Source: Rhizobium sp. Q54 (GTDB lineage Bacteria > Pseudomonadota > Alphaproteobacteria > Rhizobiales > Beijerinckiaceae). From it: a stretch of DNA of 28,394 nt. The notes under the pieces are model-generated. The model did not search any database. It was not told the origin of the DNA and worked only from the letters and a program-made list of their open reading frames with translations. A program made the translations under genes and the position numbers. This document shows positions 1 to 7,741 of this stretch, piece after piece (the first letter of the stretch is position 1; every line of letters starts with the position of its first letter). Where the stretch lies: assembly GCA_945901195.1 (NCBI GenBank), contig CAMDKB010000005.1:1-28394 (forward strand). The letters run 5' to 3'.

Positions 1-145
1 GCGAACGCAATCTCGTCGAGCGCTTCTTCTGCATTATCAAGCATTTTCGGGGGATCGCGACACGCTACGAGAAGACCGCGCGAAACTTCCTCGCAGGGCT
101 GCATTTGGTTTGCGCCATCGTTTGGCTTAAATGACGACAGGCCCT
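1..145 (+). mobile_element. Right end of an IS5-family (IS427-like) insertion sequence
   Basis: The first 134 bases encode the C-terminus of a DDE transposase. They are followed at 135-144 by CGACAGGCCC, which read from the outside gives GGGCCTGTCG, the style of terminal inverted repeat found in IS427-group elements. The adjoining bases TA or CTAG (144-147) fit the short target duplications of that group. Only one end is in the window, so family subgroup, full length and target duplication cannot be confirmed. The element stops about five bases from the end of lptB, so it sits between lptB and whatever lies further left. Confidence 0.75.
3..134 (+). CDS. IS5-family transposase, C-terminal fragment (cut by window edge)
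   Basis: Forty-three codons end in TGA at 132-134. The peptide starts ERNLVERFFCIIKHFRGIAT and continues with RYEKTARNFLAGLHLVC. This is the hallmark end of IS5/IS427-type DDE transposases. The glutamate of the VER motif is the usual third acidic catalytic residue, and the following K-H-F-R-G-I-A-T-R-Y block is conserved in the group. The reading frame is open to the window edge, so this copy may be intact further left. The catalytic aspartates would lie outside the window. Confidence 0.8.
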   Translation, partial: ERNLVERFFCIIKHFRGIATRYEKTARNFLAGLHLVCAIVWLK

Positions 146-149
146 AGTA

Positions 150-941
150 TTATAATCTGAAATCCTCACCCAAGTAATATCTACGCACGTCGGGATCGGC
201 TACGATGGCTTCTGGTGAACCCTCTGTTAAAACGTGGCCGGAATGGATGATATACGCCCGATCAATCAAGCCGAGCGTCTCGCGCACGTTATGGTCAGTT
301 ATCAACACACCGATTCCACGATGGGTGAGATGCCGGACCAGCACCTGAATATCCCCGACTGCGATGGGGTCAATGCCCGCAAAAGGTTCATCGAGCAACA
401 TAAACGATGGTTGCCCGGCAAGAGCGCGGGCAATTTCGCATCGCCGACGCTCGCCACCAGATAAGGCAATGGAAGGTGATTTTCGCAAGCGTTTTATATC
501 GAACTCTTCGAGGAGCGATTCAAGCTCTGCAGCCTGCCGGTCCTTTTCGGGAATCGCGACCTCTAGAACGGCGCGGATGTTATCCTCAACGGACAGGCCC
601 CGGAAAATGGACGCTTCCTGCGGCAAATACCCGATACCCAGCCTGGCCCGCTGATACATGGGGAGCCTCGTAACGTCGTTGCCGTCCAGCTCGATCATGC
701 CTTTGTCGGGCTGCACAAGACCCGTGATCATATAAAAGACGGTTGTCTTGCCCGCACCGTTTGGGCCGAGAAGTCCCACAGCCTCACCGCGCCGCACTGC
801 CAGGCTCACGTTTTGAACAACCTGGCGTCCGCGATAGCTCTTGCCAAGGTTCCACGCACAGAGCCAGCCGTCACGGGAGGCGTCATGAACTTTCGCGGGT
901 TCCGAACTGGAACCTGACCGGAGACCCCGAAACCAGTTCAT
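150..941 (-). CDS. lptB: LPS export ABC transporter ATP-binding protein LptB
   Basis: Cytoplasmic ATPase that powers lipopolysaccharide extraction from the inner membrane as part of LptB2FGC. From the ATG at 941 (263 aa) it shows Walker A GPNGAGKTT (residues 59-67), Q-loop in YLPQE (near 108), ABC signature LSGGE (160-164), Walker B MLLDEP (181-186) and the switch histidine in TDH (217). The C-terminal YLGEDFRL is typical of alphaproteobacterial LptB. A TTG at 1028 would add 29 residues, but it lacks a clear ribosome binding site and the conserved core begins only near DGWL, so the ATG is preferred. The gene lies downstream of lptC and lptA in the same direction, after a gap of about 140 bases. 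In many relatives rpoN follows lptB; here an insertion-sequence end follows instead. Confidence 0.93.
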   Translation of the reverse strand: MNWFRGLRSGSSSEPAKVHDASRDGWLCAWNLGKSYRGRQVVQNVSLAVRRGEAVGLLGPNGAGKTTVFYMITGLVQPDKGMIELDGNDVTRLPMYQRARLGIGYLPQEASIFRGLSVEDNIRAVLEVAIPEKDRQAAELESLLEEFDIKRLRKSPSIALSGGERRRCEIARALAGQPSFMLLDEPFAGIDPIAVGDIQVLVRHLTHRGIGVLITDHNVRETLGLIDRAYIIHSGHVLTEGSPEAIVADPDVRRYYLGEDFRL

Positions 942-1083
942 TGCCACACCAGATCGTGGAGTTTGTTGAAGAAGCCAAACAATGCCGCTGGGACTTCGCG
1001 AATAGCCAGGAGCCGGGCTACGAATCAATGCAGCACTTTCGATTGATTGTCACGCGAAGCGCGGATTTTCGTTAAAACTGTGT

Positions 1084-1731
1084 TCAGGGCTTGGGTGCAA
1101 CTTTACGCCCGGCGGCCCCGCCCTTCTTGTCATCTTCGGGAACAAAAATCGTGGAAACCCTGCCGGCCCCCGAGAAATTGGCACGCCCACTATTCAAATC
1201 GTATTCGAGCGTCTGACCGGGCGCCCCGCGGACAATATTTTGATCCTGGGTAAGCACCGGATGACCGATTAGAAAAACCTTGTTGGCCGGCTTGTCGTAA
1301 AGCCCCCTGTCGCCCGTGCCGACCTGAGTCTTGCCTGACTGGTCTTTCAAGGTGATCGTGACCGGACCGGTCGTTTCGATACGTTTGATCTGATCGTTCA
1401 TGCCAGTGTCAGCCTGCGCCGATCCAGGCTTTTTGGTACCGTCTTTTTCGAGGTATACGGTCATGGTCGGCGCTTTCAGCGTAGCCTCCCCCTGCCGCGC
1501 AACGACATTCCCTGAGTAGATAAATTTCTGTTCTTTCTCGAGATATTCGAGGCGCTCTGCGTCTATGGCGATGGGAGCCTTGGAATTGCCTCCGGGGATA
1601 AGCGGCGATGAACCACCCTTCTTGCGCTGGGCCTGGGAGGGCTGCGCCAGACTCGTCGCGACCAGAATCAGCGCCAAGTGGAGAGCCCAACGCTTCAGCC
1701 ATCTGGATGGAGGATTGACCTCAAGACCCAT
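1084..1731 (-). CDS. lptA: LPS transport periplasmic protein LptA (OstA-like)
   Basis: Periplasmic bridge protein that carries LPS from LptC to the outer-membrane LptDE complex. From the ATG at 1731 (215 aa) there is a signal peptide: basic start, hydrophobic WALHLALILVATSLA, and a likely cut after SQA. The OstA beta-jellyroll follows, with PIAIDAERLEYLEKEQKFIY and GNVVARQGEATLKAPTM. The tail is rich in Lys and Gly. The chosen ATG lies one base after the lptC stop codon, with GAGG upstream. An upstream in-frame ATG at 1761 would overlap lptC by 29 bases and put ten polar residues before the signal peptide, so it is less likely. Coupling to lptC implies cotranscription. Confidence 0.9.
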   Translation of the reverse strand: MGLEVNPPSRWLKRWALHLALILVATSLAQPSQAQRKKGGSSPLIPGGNSKAPIAIDAERLEYLEKEQKFIYSGNVVARQGEATLKAPTMTVYLEKDGTKKPGSAQADTGMNDQIKRIETTGPVTITLKDQSGKTQVGTGDRGLYDKPANKVFLIGHPVLTQDQNIVRGAPGQTLEYDLNSGRANFSGAGRVSTIFVPEDDKKGGAAGRKVAPKP

Positions 1732-1732
1732 C

Positions 1733-2434
1733 TTATTTTGCCTCTGTCGTTGATTCGGCATCAGCTGATTTGAATAGAGACTTCACATTACCATTAAAAG
1801 TTACCATCTTGCCGCCGTCGCCAACTTGCACAGCATCGGCGACAATGCTTCCACCGGGCATCAGAACCGTCACCTTGTCGGGAGAGACCAGATCGCCGGA
1901 CTTCAAGTTCACATCTGCACTCTTGAGGATCACGGTATAGCCAGATGTACTTTTAAGTGTGATGGTTTCGGCGCTTGTCCGCGTGATCATTTTGATTAAA
2001 TCCGCGCCGCTGTCGAATATGCCCCAGGGCGCAATCACATTGACAGAATTGTCGCTCTCGACCTGAATGCGAGCTTCAACTTCACTCAGCTCGATGATTT
2101 TAGGTGTTCTGATGTCCTGCACGCCAGAACGAGCCCTGACCTGATATGGCTTTCCATCCTTCCTGAACCCACTCAACCGGGGCAATTCCATCGTGATTTT
2201 TGTCCCGCTGAGCGACGCGCTGGCGATGGAAACATTGGACGGCACATTCGAAAACGGATCGAAAAAAGTAACGGCAAAAAGCAGCCCGATCCCGGCGGCT
2301 GATCCAATCAATATACCCAGCTTGAAAAAGCGGACATGGTGTGTGTGCCTGCGCGCCGATGCTATGACTCCAGACCGGTCCCGGTGACCCGGCTGGCGCT
2401 CATCTACTGCATCGGTCGACAGACTTGGAGCCAT
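1733..2434 (-). CDS. lptC: LPS export ABC transporter periplasmic protein LptC
   Basis: Membrane-anchored partner that receives LPS from LptB2FG and hands it to LptA. The 233-aa product has a basic, polar N-terminal tail, one transmembrane anchor at about residues 36-58 (VRFFKLGILIGSAAGIGLLF) and a periplasmic LptC/OstA-like domain (PRLSGFRKDGKPYQVRARSG, then repeated beta-strand sequence). The tail before the anchor is longer than in enterobacterial LptC, which is usual in alphaproteobacteria. The ATG at 2434 has no strong ribosome binding site. The gene follows the RNase D gene after 103 bases and is directly coupled to lptA, the conserved alphaproteobacterial order. Confidence 0.88.
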   Translation of the reverse strand: MAPSLSTDAVDERQPGHRDRSGVIASARRHTHHVRFFKLGILIGSAAGIGLLFAVTFFDPFSNVPSNVSIASASLSGTKITMELPRLSGFRKDGKPYQVRARSGVQDIRTPKIIELSEVEARIQVESDNSVNVIAPWGIFDSGADLIKMITRTSAETITLKSTSGYTVILKSADVNLKSGDLVSPDKVTVLMPGGSIVADAVQVGDGGKMVTFNGNVKSLFKSADAESTTEAK

Positions 2435-2537
2435 GGGTGAAGACTATACAATCCTAGTGCCTGGCGGCAAAACTGGTCCGGAAGCCAAAGGTACGCAATC
2501 CTCGGCCCCAAACTGGAGCAAGATTGTTACAAATTCA

Positions 2538-3152
2538 TCATTCGTGCGCAAATATGTCGTTTTCAGGCCAGCCCATCAAATCGAGCCGGGCCCGCACAGG
2601 CAGGAATTCAAAACACGCTCTGGCCACATCCATACGACCTTCCCGGATCAACATGATGTCAAGCGCCCTGCGAAGTGCATGAAGATGCAAGACGTCGGAG
2701 GCTGCATAAGCCAATTGGGCGTCCGATAGTGTGTCAGCGCCCCAATCTGAGGACTGCTGCTGCTTTGACATGTCTATGCCAAGCAATTCCCGGGTGAGAT
2801 CTTTCAGGCCGTGCCTATCTGTATAGGTGCGGGCCAGCTTTGAAGAAATTTTAGTGCAATACACTTGCGCCGCCATAACATTGAAGGCCTTCGCCATCAT
2901 CGCCAGGTCAAATCGGCCGAAATGGAAAATTTTGGTAATGCCGGGGTTTGCCAGCAAACGCGCAAGATTGGGCGCTGCCGTCTGTCCCAGTGCGATCTGA
3001 ACCACATGGGCCGAACCGTCACCAGACGACAGCTGAACCACACACAAACGGTCACGGTGGGGATTCAGACCCAGCGTTTCCGTATCGATCGCTACAGACT
3101 CCTGAAATTCCAGGCCTTCCGGCAAGTCGCGCTTATGAACGTGAATCGGCAT
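2538..3152 (-). CDS. rnd: RNase D-like 3'-5' exonuclease (DEDDy)
   Basis: Single-domain DEDDy exonuclease probably acting on the 3' ends of structured RNA. From the ATG at 3152 (204 aa) the motifs are: Exo I AIDTETLGL (D23, E25), Exo II FHFGRFDLAMM (D82), Exo III YAASDVLHLH (Y149, D153). E. coli RNase D is about 375 aa with two HRDC domains. This protein stops after the exonuclease domain, as is common in alphaproteobacteria. A GTG at 3188 would add 12 residues; the ATG is preferred for the GGAG upstream and the fit of the family start. It lies upstream of lptC in the same direction and next to a leftward tRNA-Leu gene. Confidence 0.85.
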   Translation of the reverse strand: MPIHVHKRDLPEGLEFQESVAIDTETLGLNPHRDRLCVVQLSSGDGSAHVVQIALGQTAAPNLARLLANPGITKIFHFGRFDLAMMAKAFNVMAAQVYCTKISSKLARTYTDRHGLKDLTRELLGIDMSKQQQSSDWGADTLSDAQLAYAASDVLHLHALRRALDIMLIREGRMDVARACFEFLPVRARLDLMGWPENDIFAHE

Positions 3153-3271
3153 TGCAGTTTCGCACTCCCCGGGGTTGCCAGGTTGCACCGATGGCCAGCC
3201 TGAACGAGTTTAACGCTACAATATTGAGAGCAAACAGCCGTTCCGCCGGGACTAAACCGGGAAAAGGCAAA

Positions 3272-3358
<87 letters not shown>

Positions 3359-3367
3359 ACGGCCGGT

Positions 3368-3397
3368 CTCATACGGGCGCTTGGCTGTGCTTGTCAA
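3368..3397 (-). promoter_or_regulatory. Probable sigma70-type promoter of tRNA-Leu
   Basis: The minus strand carries a perfect -35 TTGACA (3397-3392), an 18-base spacer and TATGAG (3373-3368; 4 of 6 matches to the -10 consensus). Transcription would begin within a few bases of the mature tRNA 5' end at 3358, as expected for a tRNA promoter. No other gene shares this orientation here. The rest of 3398-3593 shows no coding sequence and presumably holds the promoter of the rightward gene. Confidence 0.6.
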
Positions 3398-3593
3398 ATG
3401 AAACCCGACAGAACGTTTCCGACGGCGGTATCGCCTACGACTGTAGAGCAGGAACCGAGCGGACCAAGTTAGCGACCCGACTCAGATTGTCCGCGAGAAA
3501 CAGATAGACAATTTGACCCCGCCACAAGTCTGTACAGCCTTGCCGGAGTCTATTAGGACAACACGCGTACTTAATTTACGCCGGGAATCTGCA

Positions 3594-4607
3594 ATGTCCT
3601 CGTTTACGCCAAATTCGGCCCGTCTTGTCACTGTTTTCGGTGGAAGTGGATTCGTCGGCCGGCACACTGTCCGGGCGCTAGCGCAGGCTGGATGGCGGGT
3701 TCGAGTTGCCTGTCGCCGGCCTGATCTGGCCTATCATCTTCAGCCATTGGGACGTGTGGGCCAGGTTACAGCGGTGCAGGCCAATTTGCGCTATCCTGCG
3801 TCCGTGCTCGCCGCCGTAAAAGGGGCTGACGCTATCGTGAACCTCGTCGGCGTAAGGATGCCAAAAGGGCGGCAAACTTTCGAGACTGTCCATGCTTTCG
3901 GTGCTCGAACGATCGGGCGCGCTGCAAAAGAAGCCGGGGCTAAAGCTGTAGTTCATGTTTCCGCCATCGGCGCTGAGGCGCAGGCAGTATCTGCTTATGC
4001 CCGCAGCAAGGGGCAGGGCGAAGCCGGCATCCTCGAGGGATTTTCTAACGCAACGATCGTGAGGCCTTCACTGATCTTCGGACCTGAAGATGACTTTTTT
4101 AACAGCTTTGCGGCAATCGCGCGGATATCACCCGTCATCCCGTTATTTGGCGGCGGTCAATCCAGGTTCCAGCCGGTTTACGTCGGCGACGTTGCTCGCG
4201 CATTGGCTGGCCTGTGCGAGGGTTCAGCTCCCAACGGGGCTGTATATGAACTGGGTGGGCCCGAAGTAAAAACCTTTGAAGAGCTCATGCGCTACATTTG
4301 CTCCGTAACCGGTAGAAAGCGTCTTTTTGCACCTGTTCCGTTGCCGGTTGCCAATGTTCAGGCCTTCGCCCTGGAATTGCTGCACAAGCTCAGCCTAGGT
4401 ATCTGGCCAGAATGGCTGACGCTGACACGCGATCAGCTAAATCTGCTTCAGTCTGACAATATCGTTTCCGACAATGCTGTCGCAGAAGCCCGGACACTTC
4501 AGGGCTTGGGAATCAACCCTGAATCGATCGAAACTATCGTGCCGACGTATCTTTATCGTTTCCGCAAAACAGGCCAGTTCGAAAAGCCCCGCAGCGCGAG
4601 CGTTTAA
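3594..4607 (+). CDS. Complex I NDUFA9-like NAD(P)-binding epimerase/dehydrogenase-fold protein
   Basis: Extended short-chain-dehydrogenase (atypical) protein of 337 aa, related to the NDUFA9 accessory subunit of respiratory complex I. The N-terminal dinucleotide-binding motif VFGGSGFVGR and RVRVACRRPD point to NAD(P)H binding. VNLVGVR and the Y-A-R-S-K stretch match the SDR fold, although catalytic use of the Tyr/Lys pair is uncertain in this subfamily. IVRPSLIFGPEDDFF and PVYVGDVARA are typical of NDUFA9-like proteins. The start is the ATG at 3594; a TTG at 3513 would add 27 residues without family resemblance. A role in complex I stability or quinone redox homeostasis is inferred from the family only. 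The gene stands alone, divergent from tRNA-Leu. Confidence 0.82.
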   Translation: MSSFTPNSARLVTVFGGSGFVGRHTVRALAQAGWRVRVACRRPDLAYHLQPLGRVGQVTAVQANLRYPASVLAAVKGADAIVNLVGVRMPKGRQTFETVHAFGARTIGRAAKEAGAKAVVHVSAIGAEAQAVSAYARSKGQGEAGILEGFSNATIVRPSLIFGPEDDFFNSFAAIARISPVIPLFGGGQSRFQPVYVGDVARALAGLCEGSAPNGAVYELGGPEVKTFEELMRYICSVTGRKRLFAPVPLPVANVQAFALELLHKLSLGIWPEWLTLTRDQLNLLQSDNIVSDNAVAEARTLQGLGINPESIETIVPTYLYRFRKTGQFEKPRSASV

Positions 4608-4733
4608 CTCTACCGGGGACCCGGCTTGCGCGCGCGAATATTGGCTATTAGCTTTACTCGCCAATGTGCACGCTCTCTTCCGGAATAAGAACATTCTGGT
4701 TTGACGCCGTTGTCTAACTCTGCGGAGCTTCAG

Positions 4734-5717
4734 ATGGATGCTATCAATCGTCGTCAATTTGGATTTGGCGCAGCCGCCTCGGCAGGCACACAGTTAATTG
4801 GTGCAGGCTCAGCAAAAGCACAGGCCTTTCCGTCGCAGGATATCCAGTTCGTTTGTGGTTTTGCGGCAGGTAGTGGCGCCGACACCTATGTTCGTTTTTT
4901 CGCTGAAAAGATGCGCGTGCTGAGTAAACGCAATGTTGTTGTCCAGAATCGTGTGGGAGCACTGGGGAACATCGCAACGGAATATGCTGCGCGCTCAAAA
5001 CCCGATGGGCATGTTGTATATATCACCGGCGGCAGCGCACTTGCGGCCAACCACCACGTCCTGAAAGTTCCAACGGTAGATGTCGGCAATGAGCTTCAAG
5101 TTGTAGGCACCATCAACAAACAGCCAAATATGATCATGGTCGCTGTGGAGTCACCTTGGAAATCACTCGCCGAACTGATTGCGGCGATGAAGGTGAAAGG
5201 CGAGAAAGCCAGCTATGCGCTGGCCAATCCATCTGCGCGTGTTGTTGGCGCCCTGTTCAAAGAAAAAACCAATCTTCAGGCGGTTGAAGTACAATACAAA
5301 ACAGCAGCGCAATATCTGAATGATTTGTCCAGTGGCAATCTGGATTACGCCATTGCTGACAACGTACTTGCCGTTTCGCAGGTCAAAGCGGGACGCATGC
5401 GCATTCTTGCCGTGAGTACCCAGGATCGGCTGCAAGCGGCCCCGGACTATCCGACGTTGGTGGAATCCGGATATCCCATTTCGGTTACAAGCTGGTGGGC
5501 GGGCTTTGTGCCCAGCGCTACGCCCAAAGCAATTGTGGATCAGCTTGGTTCGTGGCTGAGTGAAATAGTTGCCAGTGAAGAAGGCAAAAAGTTTCTCAAC
5601 AGTTTTGCAAGTGACCCATGGGTTTCCAGCCCCGCTGATGCACAAGCCTATTTTCGCCGTGAAATAGATGCATGGGGCGATTACGTTAAAATTGCCATTA
5701 TCGAGAAACAGGGCTGA
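4734..5717 (+). CDS. Bug/TctC-family tripartite tricarboxylate transporter substrate-binding protein
   Basis: Periplasmic solute receptor of 327 aa. A twin-arginine-like signal is seen at the start (NRRQFGFG, residues 5-12, then an Ala/Gly-rich hydrophobic segment and a likely cut after AQA). The family signatures follow: FVCGFAAGSGADTYVRFFAE, VVVQNRVGALGNIATEYAAR and PDGHVVYITGG. The C-terminal half has YPTLVESGYPISVTSWWAGF and ATPKAIVDQL. The ATG at 4734 has GGAG seven bases upstream; a TTG at 4701 lacks this. Such receptors usually serve TctAB membrane subunits for carboxylates or terephthalate-like ligands, but none is encoded here. The ligand cannot be told. It lies between a complex I-related gene and secB, an unusual setting. 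Confidence 0.87.
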   Translation: MDAINRRQFGFGAAASAGTQLIGAGSAKAQAFPSQDIQFVCGFAAGSGADTYVRFFAEKMRVLSKRNVVVQNRVGALGNIATEYAARSKPDGHVVYITGGSALAANHHVLKVPTVDVGNELQVVGTINKQPNMIMVAVESPWKSLAELIAAMKVKGEKASYALANPSARVVGALFKEKTNLQAVEVQYKTAAQYLNDLSSGNLDYAIADNVLAVSQVKAGRMRILAVSTQDRLQAAPDYPTLVESGYPISVTSWWAGFVPSATPKAIVDQLGSWLSEIVASEEGKKFLNSFASDPWVSSPADAQAYFRREIDAWGDYVKIAIIEKQG

Positions 5718-5814
5718 AGCAGCGCTGCAATGCCGACTTCTTGTTTCCCTGTCCCCGGCATGCTAGGCGGCGGGCTGACTTGGCTCACAATGTTTGGTTG
5801 TTTGGAGATTGACT

Positions 5815-6294
5815 ATGGCTGAAGGAAATGGCGCGGTCGCAGGGCAACAAGCCGTGCCGCAATTGAACGTAATGGTACAATATACTAAGGATTTCTCGTT
5901 CGAGAACCCGAATGCGCCGCAGTCGCTCTCGCAACAGCAGACGGCTCCCAATATAGCCATTCAAGTCAATGTTAATGCCCAAAAGCTAAGCGACACTGAA
6001 TATTCTGTCAGCCTGGTGCTCGAAGGCTCGGCCGGTGAAGGCGCCGGAACCCTGTTCAAATTCGAACTCGATTATGGCGGGATTTTCCGCCTCCAGAATA
6101 TACCCGAACAAGAACTACAACCGGTTGTTCTGATCGAATGTCCGCGTCTCCTTTTCCCGTTCGCGCGGCAAATCATCGCAGATGCCGTGCGAAACGGTGG
6201 ATTCCCGCCGCTATATATTGATCCGATCGATTTTGTCGGCCTCTACCAGCAGCGCGTTCAGCAGGGTCAGGACGCACTTGCTGGAAACGCCTGA
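5815..6294 (+). CDS. secB: Protein-export chaperone SecB
   Basis: Cytoplasmic tetrameric chaperone that keeps preproteins unfolded and delivers them to SecA. The 159-aa product carries the SecB signatures LNVMVQYTKDFSFENPNAP, VNAQKLSDTEYSVSLVLEG and LFPFARQIIADAVRNGGFPP followed by YIDPIDFVGLY. The ATG at 5815 is preceded by GGAG with a seven-base gap; an upstream GTG- or ATG-like extension at 5794 lacks this. The gene is convergent with dnaQ and separated from it by a strong hairpin. Its position beside dnaQ-coaE-maf near the origin is conserved in alphaproteobacteria. Confidence 0.95.
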   Translation: MAEGNGAVAGQQAVPQLNVMVQYTKDFSFENPNAPQSLSQQQTAPNIAIQVNVNAQKLSDTEYSVSLVLEGSAGEGAGTLFKFELDYGGIFRLQNIPEQELQPVVLIECPRLLFPFARQIIADAVRNGGFPPLYIDPIDFVGLYQQRVQQGQDALAGNA

Positions 6295-6343
6295 ACGGCT
6301 ACGAGGTAGTCTATTGGATCAAGTGACACAATGCATTTGGCAG

Positions 6344-6388
6344 GCTGTCATTCCGGACTTCTAAGGTCATCCGGAATGACAGCATTTT
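6344..6388. terminator. Perfect 14-bp hairpin between convergent secB and dnaQ
   Basis: GCTGTCATTCCGGA (6344-6357) is exactly complementary to TCCGGAATGACAGC (6370-6383), with a 12-base loop. CATTTT follows on the plus strand. The T-run is short, so termination is likely for secB but not certain, and the structure could serve both convergent transcripts. It is the only strong inverted repeat in the 119-base gap. Confidence 0.65.
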
Positions 6389-6413
6389 CATCCAAGATGA
6401 AATGGTCCCCTGG

Positions 6414-7112
6414 CTAACGGTATTGCTGCCAGAGGCTTTTTTCGCCCATCGATTCAGTCATTTTTTCGTGTGCTGCGATTTCTTCGGCCACCAGGAAGCG
6501 GGGAAGCGGCGCGGGTCTCGCTTCCAACAGATCTGTTACGGCGAGGTGAACCTTCCGGGTGGTCTGTCCAACGCTTGCAAGTTGCAGAGCCGATTGCCGG
6601 CCCCCTGTCAGCTCCAGATAGACTTCTGCCAGAATTTCGGAATCGAGCAGTGCGCCATGCTTTGTGCGGCGGGAATTGTCGATCCCGTAGCGCGCACACA
6701 ATGCATCGAGACTTGCAGGAGCCCCCGGGTGTTTGCGCCGCGCCAGCGCCAGAGTATCCAAAACACGATCACTGGTGAGCGGCGGAAATTCAATCCGCCG
6801 CAACTCGGTGTTCAAGAATTTCATGTCGAATTCGGCGTTGTGGATGATCAGTTTGGAATCGCCGATGAAGTCGAGAAACTCACCGGCAATTTCTGCGAAC
6901 TTGGGCTTTCCGCGAAGAAACTCGGTAGAAAGACCGTGGATCCGAAACGCTTCATGTGGCACATCACGCTCAGGATCGATGTGCCGATGAAAAGTTTCAC
7001 CAGTCGGAATCGAGTTTAAGAGTTCGACGCAGCCCAGTTCTACGAGGCGATCACCTGTGGCCGGATCAAGCCCGGTCGTTTCTGTGTCGAGAACAATTTC
7101 ACGCACCGCCAT
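6414..7112 (-). CDS. dnaQ: DNA polymerase III epsilon subunit (proofreading exonuclease)
   Basis: 3'-5' exonuclease that proofreads for the replicative polymerase. The 232-aa protein carries DEDDh motifs: Exo I LDTETTG (D9, E11), Exo II IHNAEFDMKFLN (D96), Exo III KHGALLDSEILAEVY (H152, D157). The length matches bacterial epsilon, including a C-terminal tail for binding the alpha subunit. The ATG at 7112 lies 10 bases after the coaE stop codon, so the two are cotranscribed in the order ppsR-maf-coaE-dnaQ, leading away from the probable origin. Confidence 0.94.
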   Translation of the reverse strand: MAVREIVLDTETTGLDPATGDRLVELGCVELLNSIPTGETFHRHIDPERDVPHEAFRIHGLSTEFLRGKPKFAEIAGEFLDFIGDSKLIIHNAEFDMKFLNTELRRIEFPPLTSDRVLDTLALARRKHPGAPASLDALCARYGIDNSRRTKHGALLDSEILAEVYLELTGGRQSALQLASVGQTTRKVHLAVTDLLEARPAPLPRFLVAEEIAAHEKMTESMGEKSLWQQYR

Positions 7113-7122
7113 TTTTCGATCC

Positions 7123-7707
7123 CTATCTGCAAGCTGCGATTACCCGCAGGAAAGATCTGACCTGCAATCGGGCTGGTTCAAGCCCGAGGCTCGTGTCTAT
7201 GACGCAATGCGCCCGGCGGCATTTTTCCGCATTGGGAACTTGCCGCGCACGGATGGACAGAAATTTTTCGCGGGTCATACCGGGCCTGGCAAGAACCCGC
7301 TGCTCTTGGATATCATCCGGAGCCGAAGACACCATGATGATATCCACATCCATTTCACCGCCAATCTCAAACAGGAGCGGGATATCCACAACCATGATCG
7401 AACGGCCTGCAGTCACATTGTCGGTAATGAAGTCATGCCGCGCCTGTCCCACCAACGGATGGATAATGGATTCGAGCAGTTTCATCCGCTCTGGCTTGCC
7501 CAGAACCTCAGGACCGAGCCTGGCTCGATCGACAACACCGTCAACAATAGCCGTTGGAAAATGCCTGGCGATGGCTGGAACAGCGGCACCGCGATAGAGT
7601 GAATGCACTGCGGCATCCGAATCATGAACGGGAATGCCTTCGTCGCGAAACATCGCGGCAATGGTCGATTTCCCCATTCCGATGGAGCCGGTCAGTCCTA
7701 TGATCAT
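7123..7707 (-). CDS. coaE: Dephospho-CoA kinase
   Basis: Phosphorylates the 3'-hydroxyl of dephospho-CoA, the last step of coenzyme A synthesis. The 194-aa product starts MIIGLTGSIGMGKST, with the P-loop at residues 7-15. It continues with VHDSDAAVHSLY (substrate-binding Asp residues) and VVDIPLLFE, all typical of CoaE. The ATG at 7707 places the P-loop at the usual position; a TTG at 7722 would add five residues. It is the second of three tightly spaced genes downstream of ppsR. In many alphaproteobacteria aroE lies between maf and coaE. Here the gap to maf is 34 bases and aroE is absent. Confidence 0.94.
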   Translation of the reverse strand: MIIGLTGSIGMGKSTIAAMFRDEGIPVHDSDAAVHSLYRGAAVPAIARHFPTAIVDGVVDRARLGPEVLGKPERMKLLESIIHPLVGQARHDFITDNVTAGRSIMVVDIPLLFEIGGEMDVDIIMVSSAPDDIQEQRVLARPGMTREKFLSIRARQVPNAEKCRRAHCVIDTSLGLEPARLQVRSFLRVIAACR

Positions 7708-7741
7708 GGTGTTCCGGTCCAACCCATTTCAGCCACGTGTC

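Noticed and set aside
942..1083. A small gene between lptA and lptB
   Set aside because: No reading frame with a start, ribosome binding site or recognisable product. The gap is probably leader or an extended lptB N-terminus.
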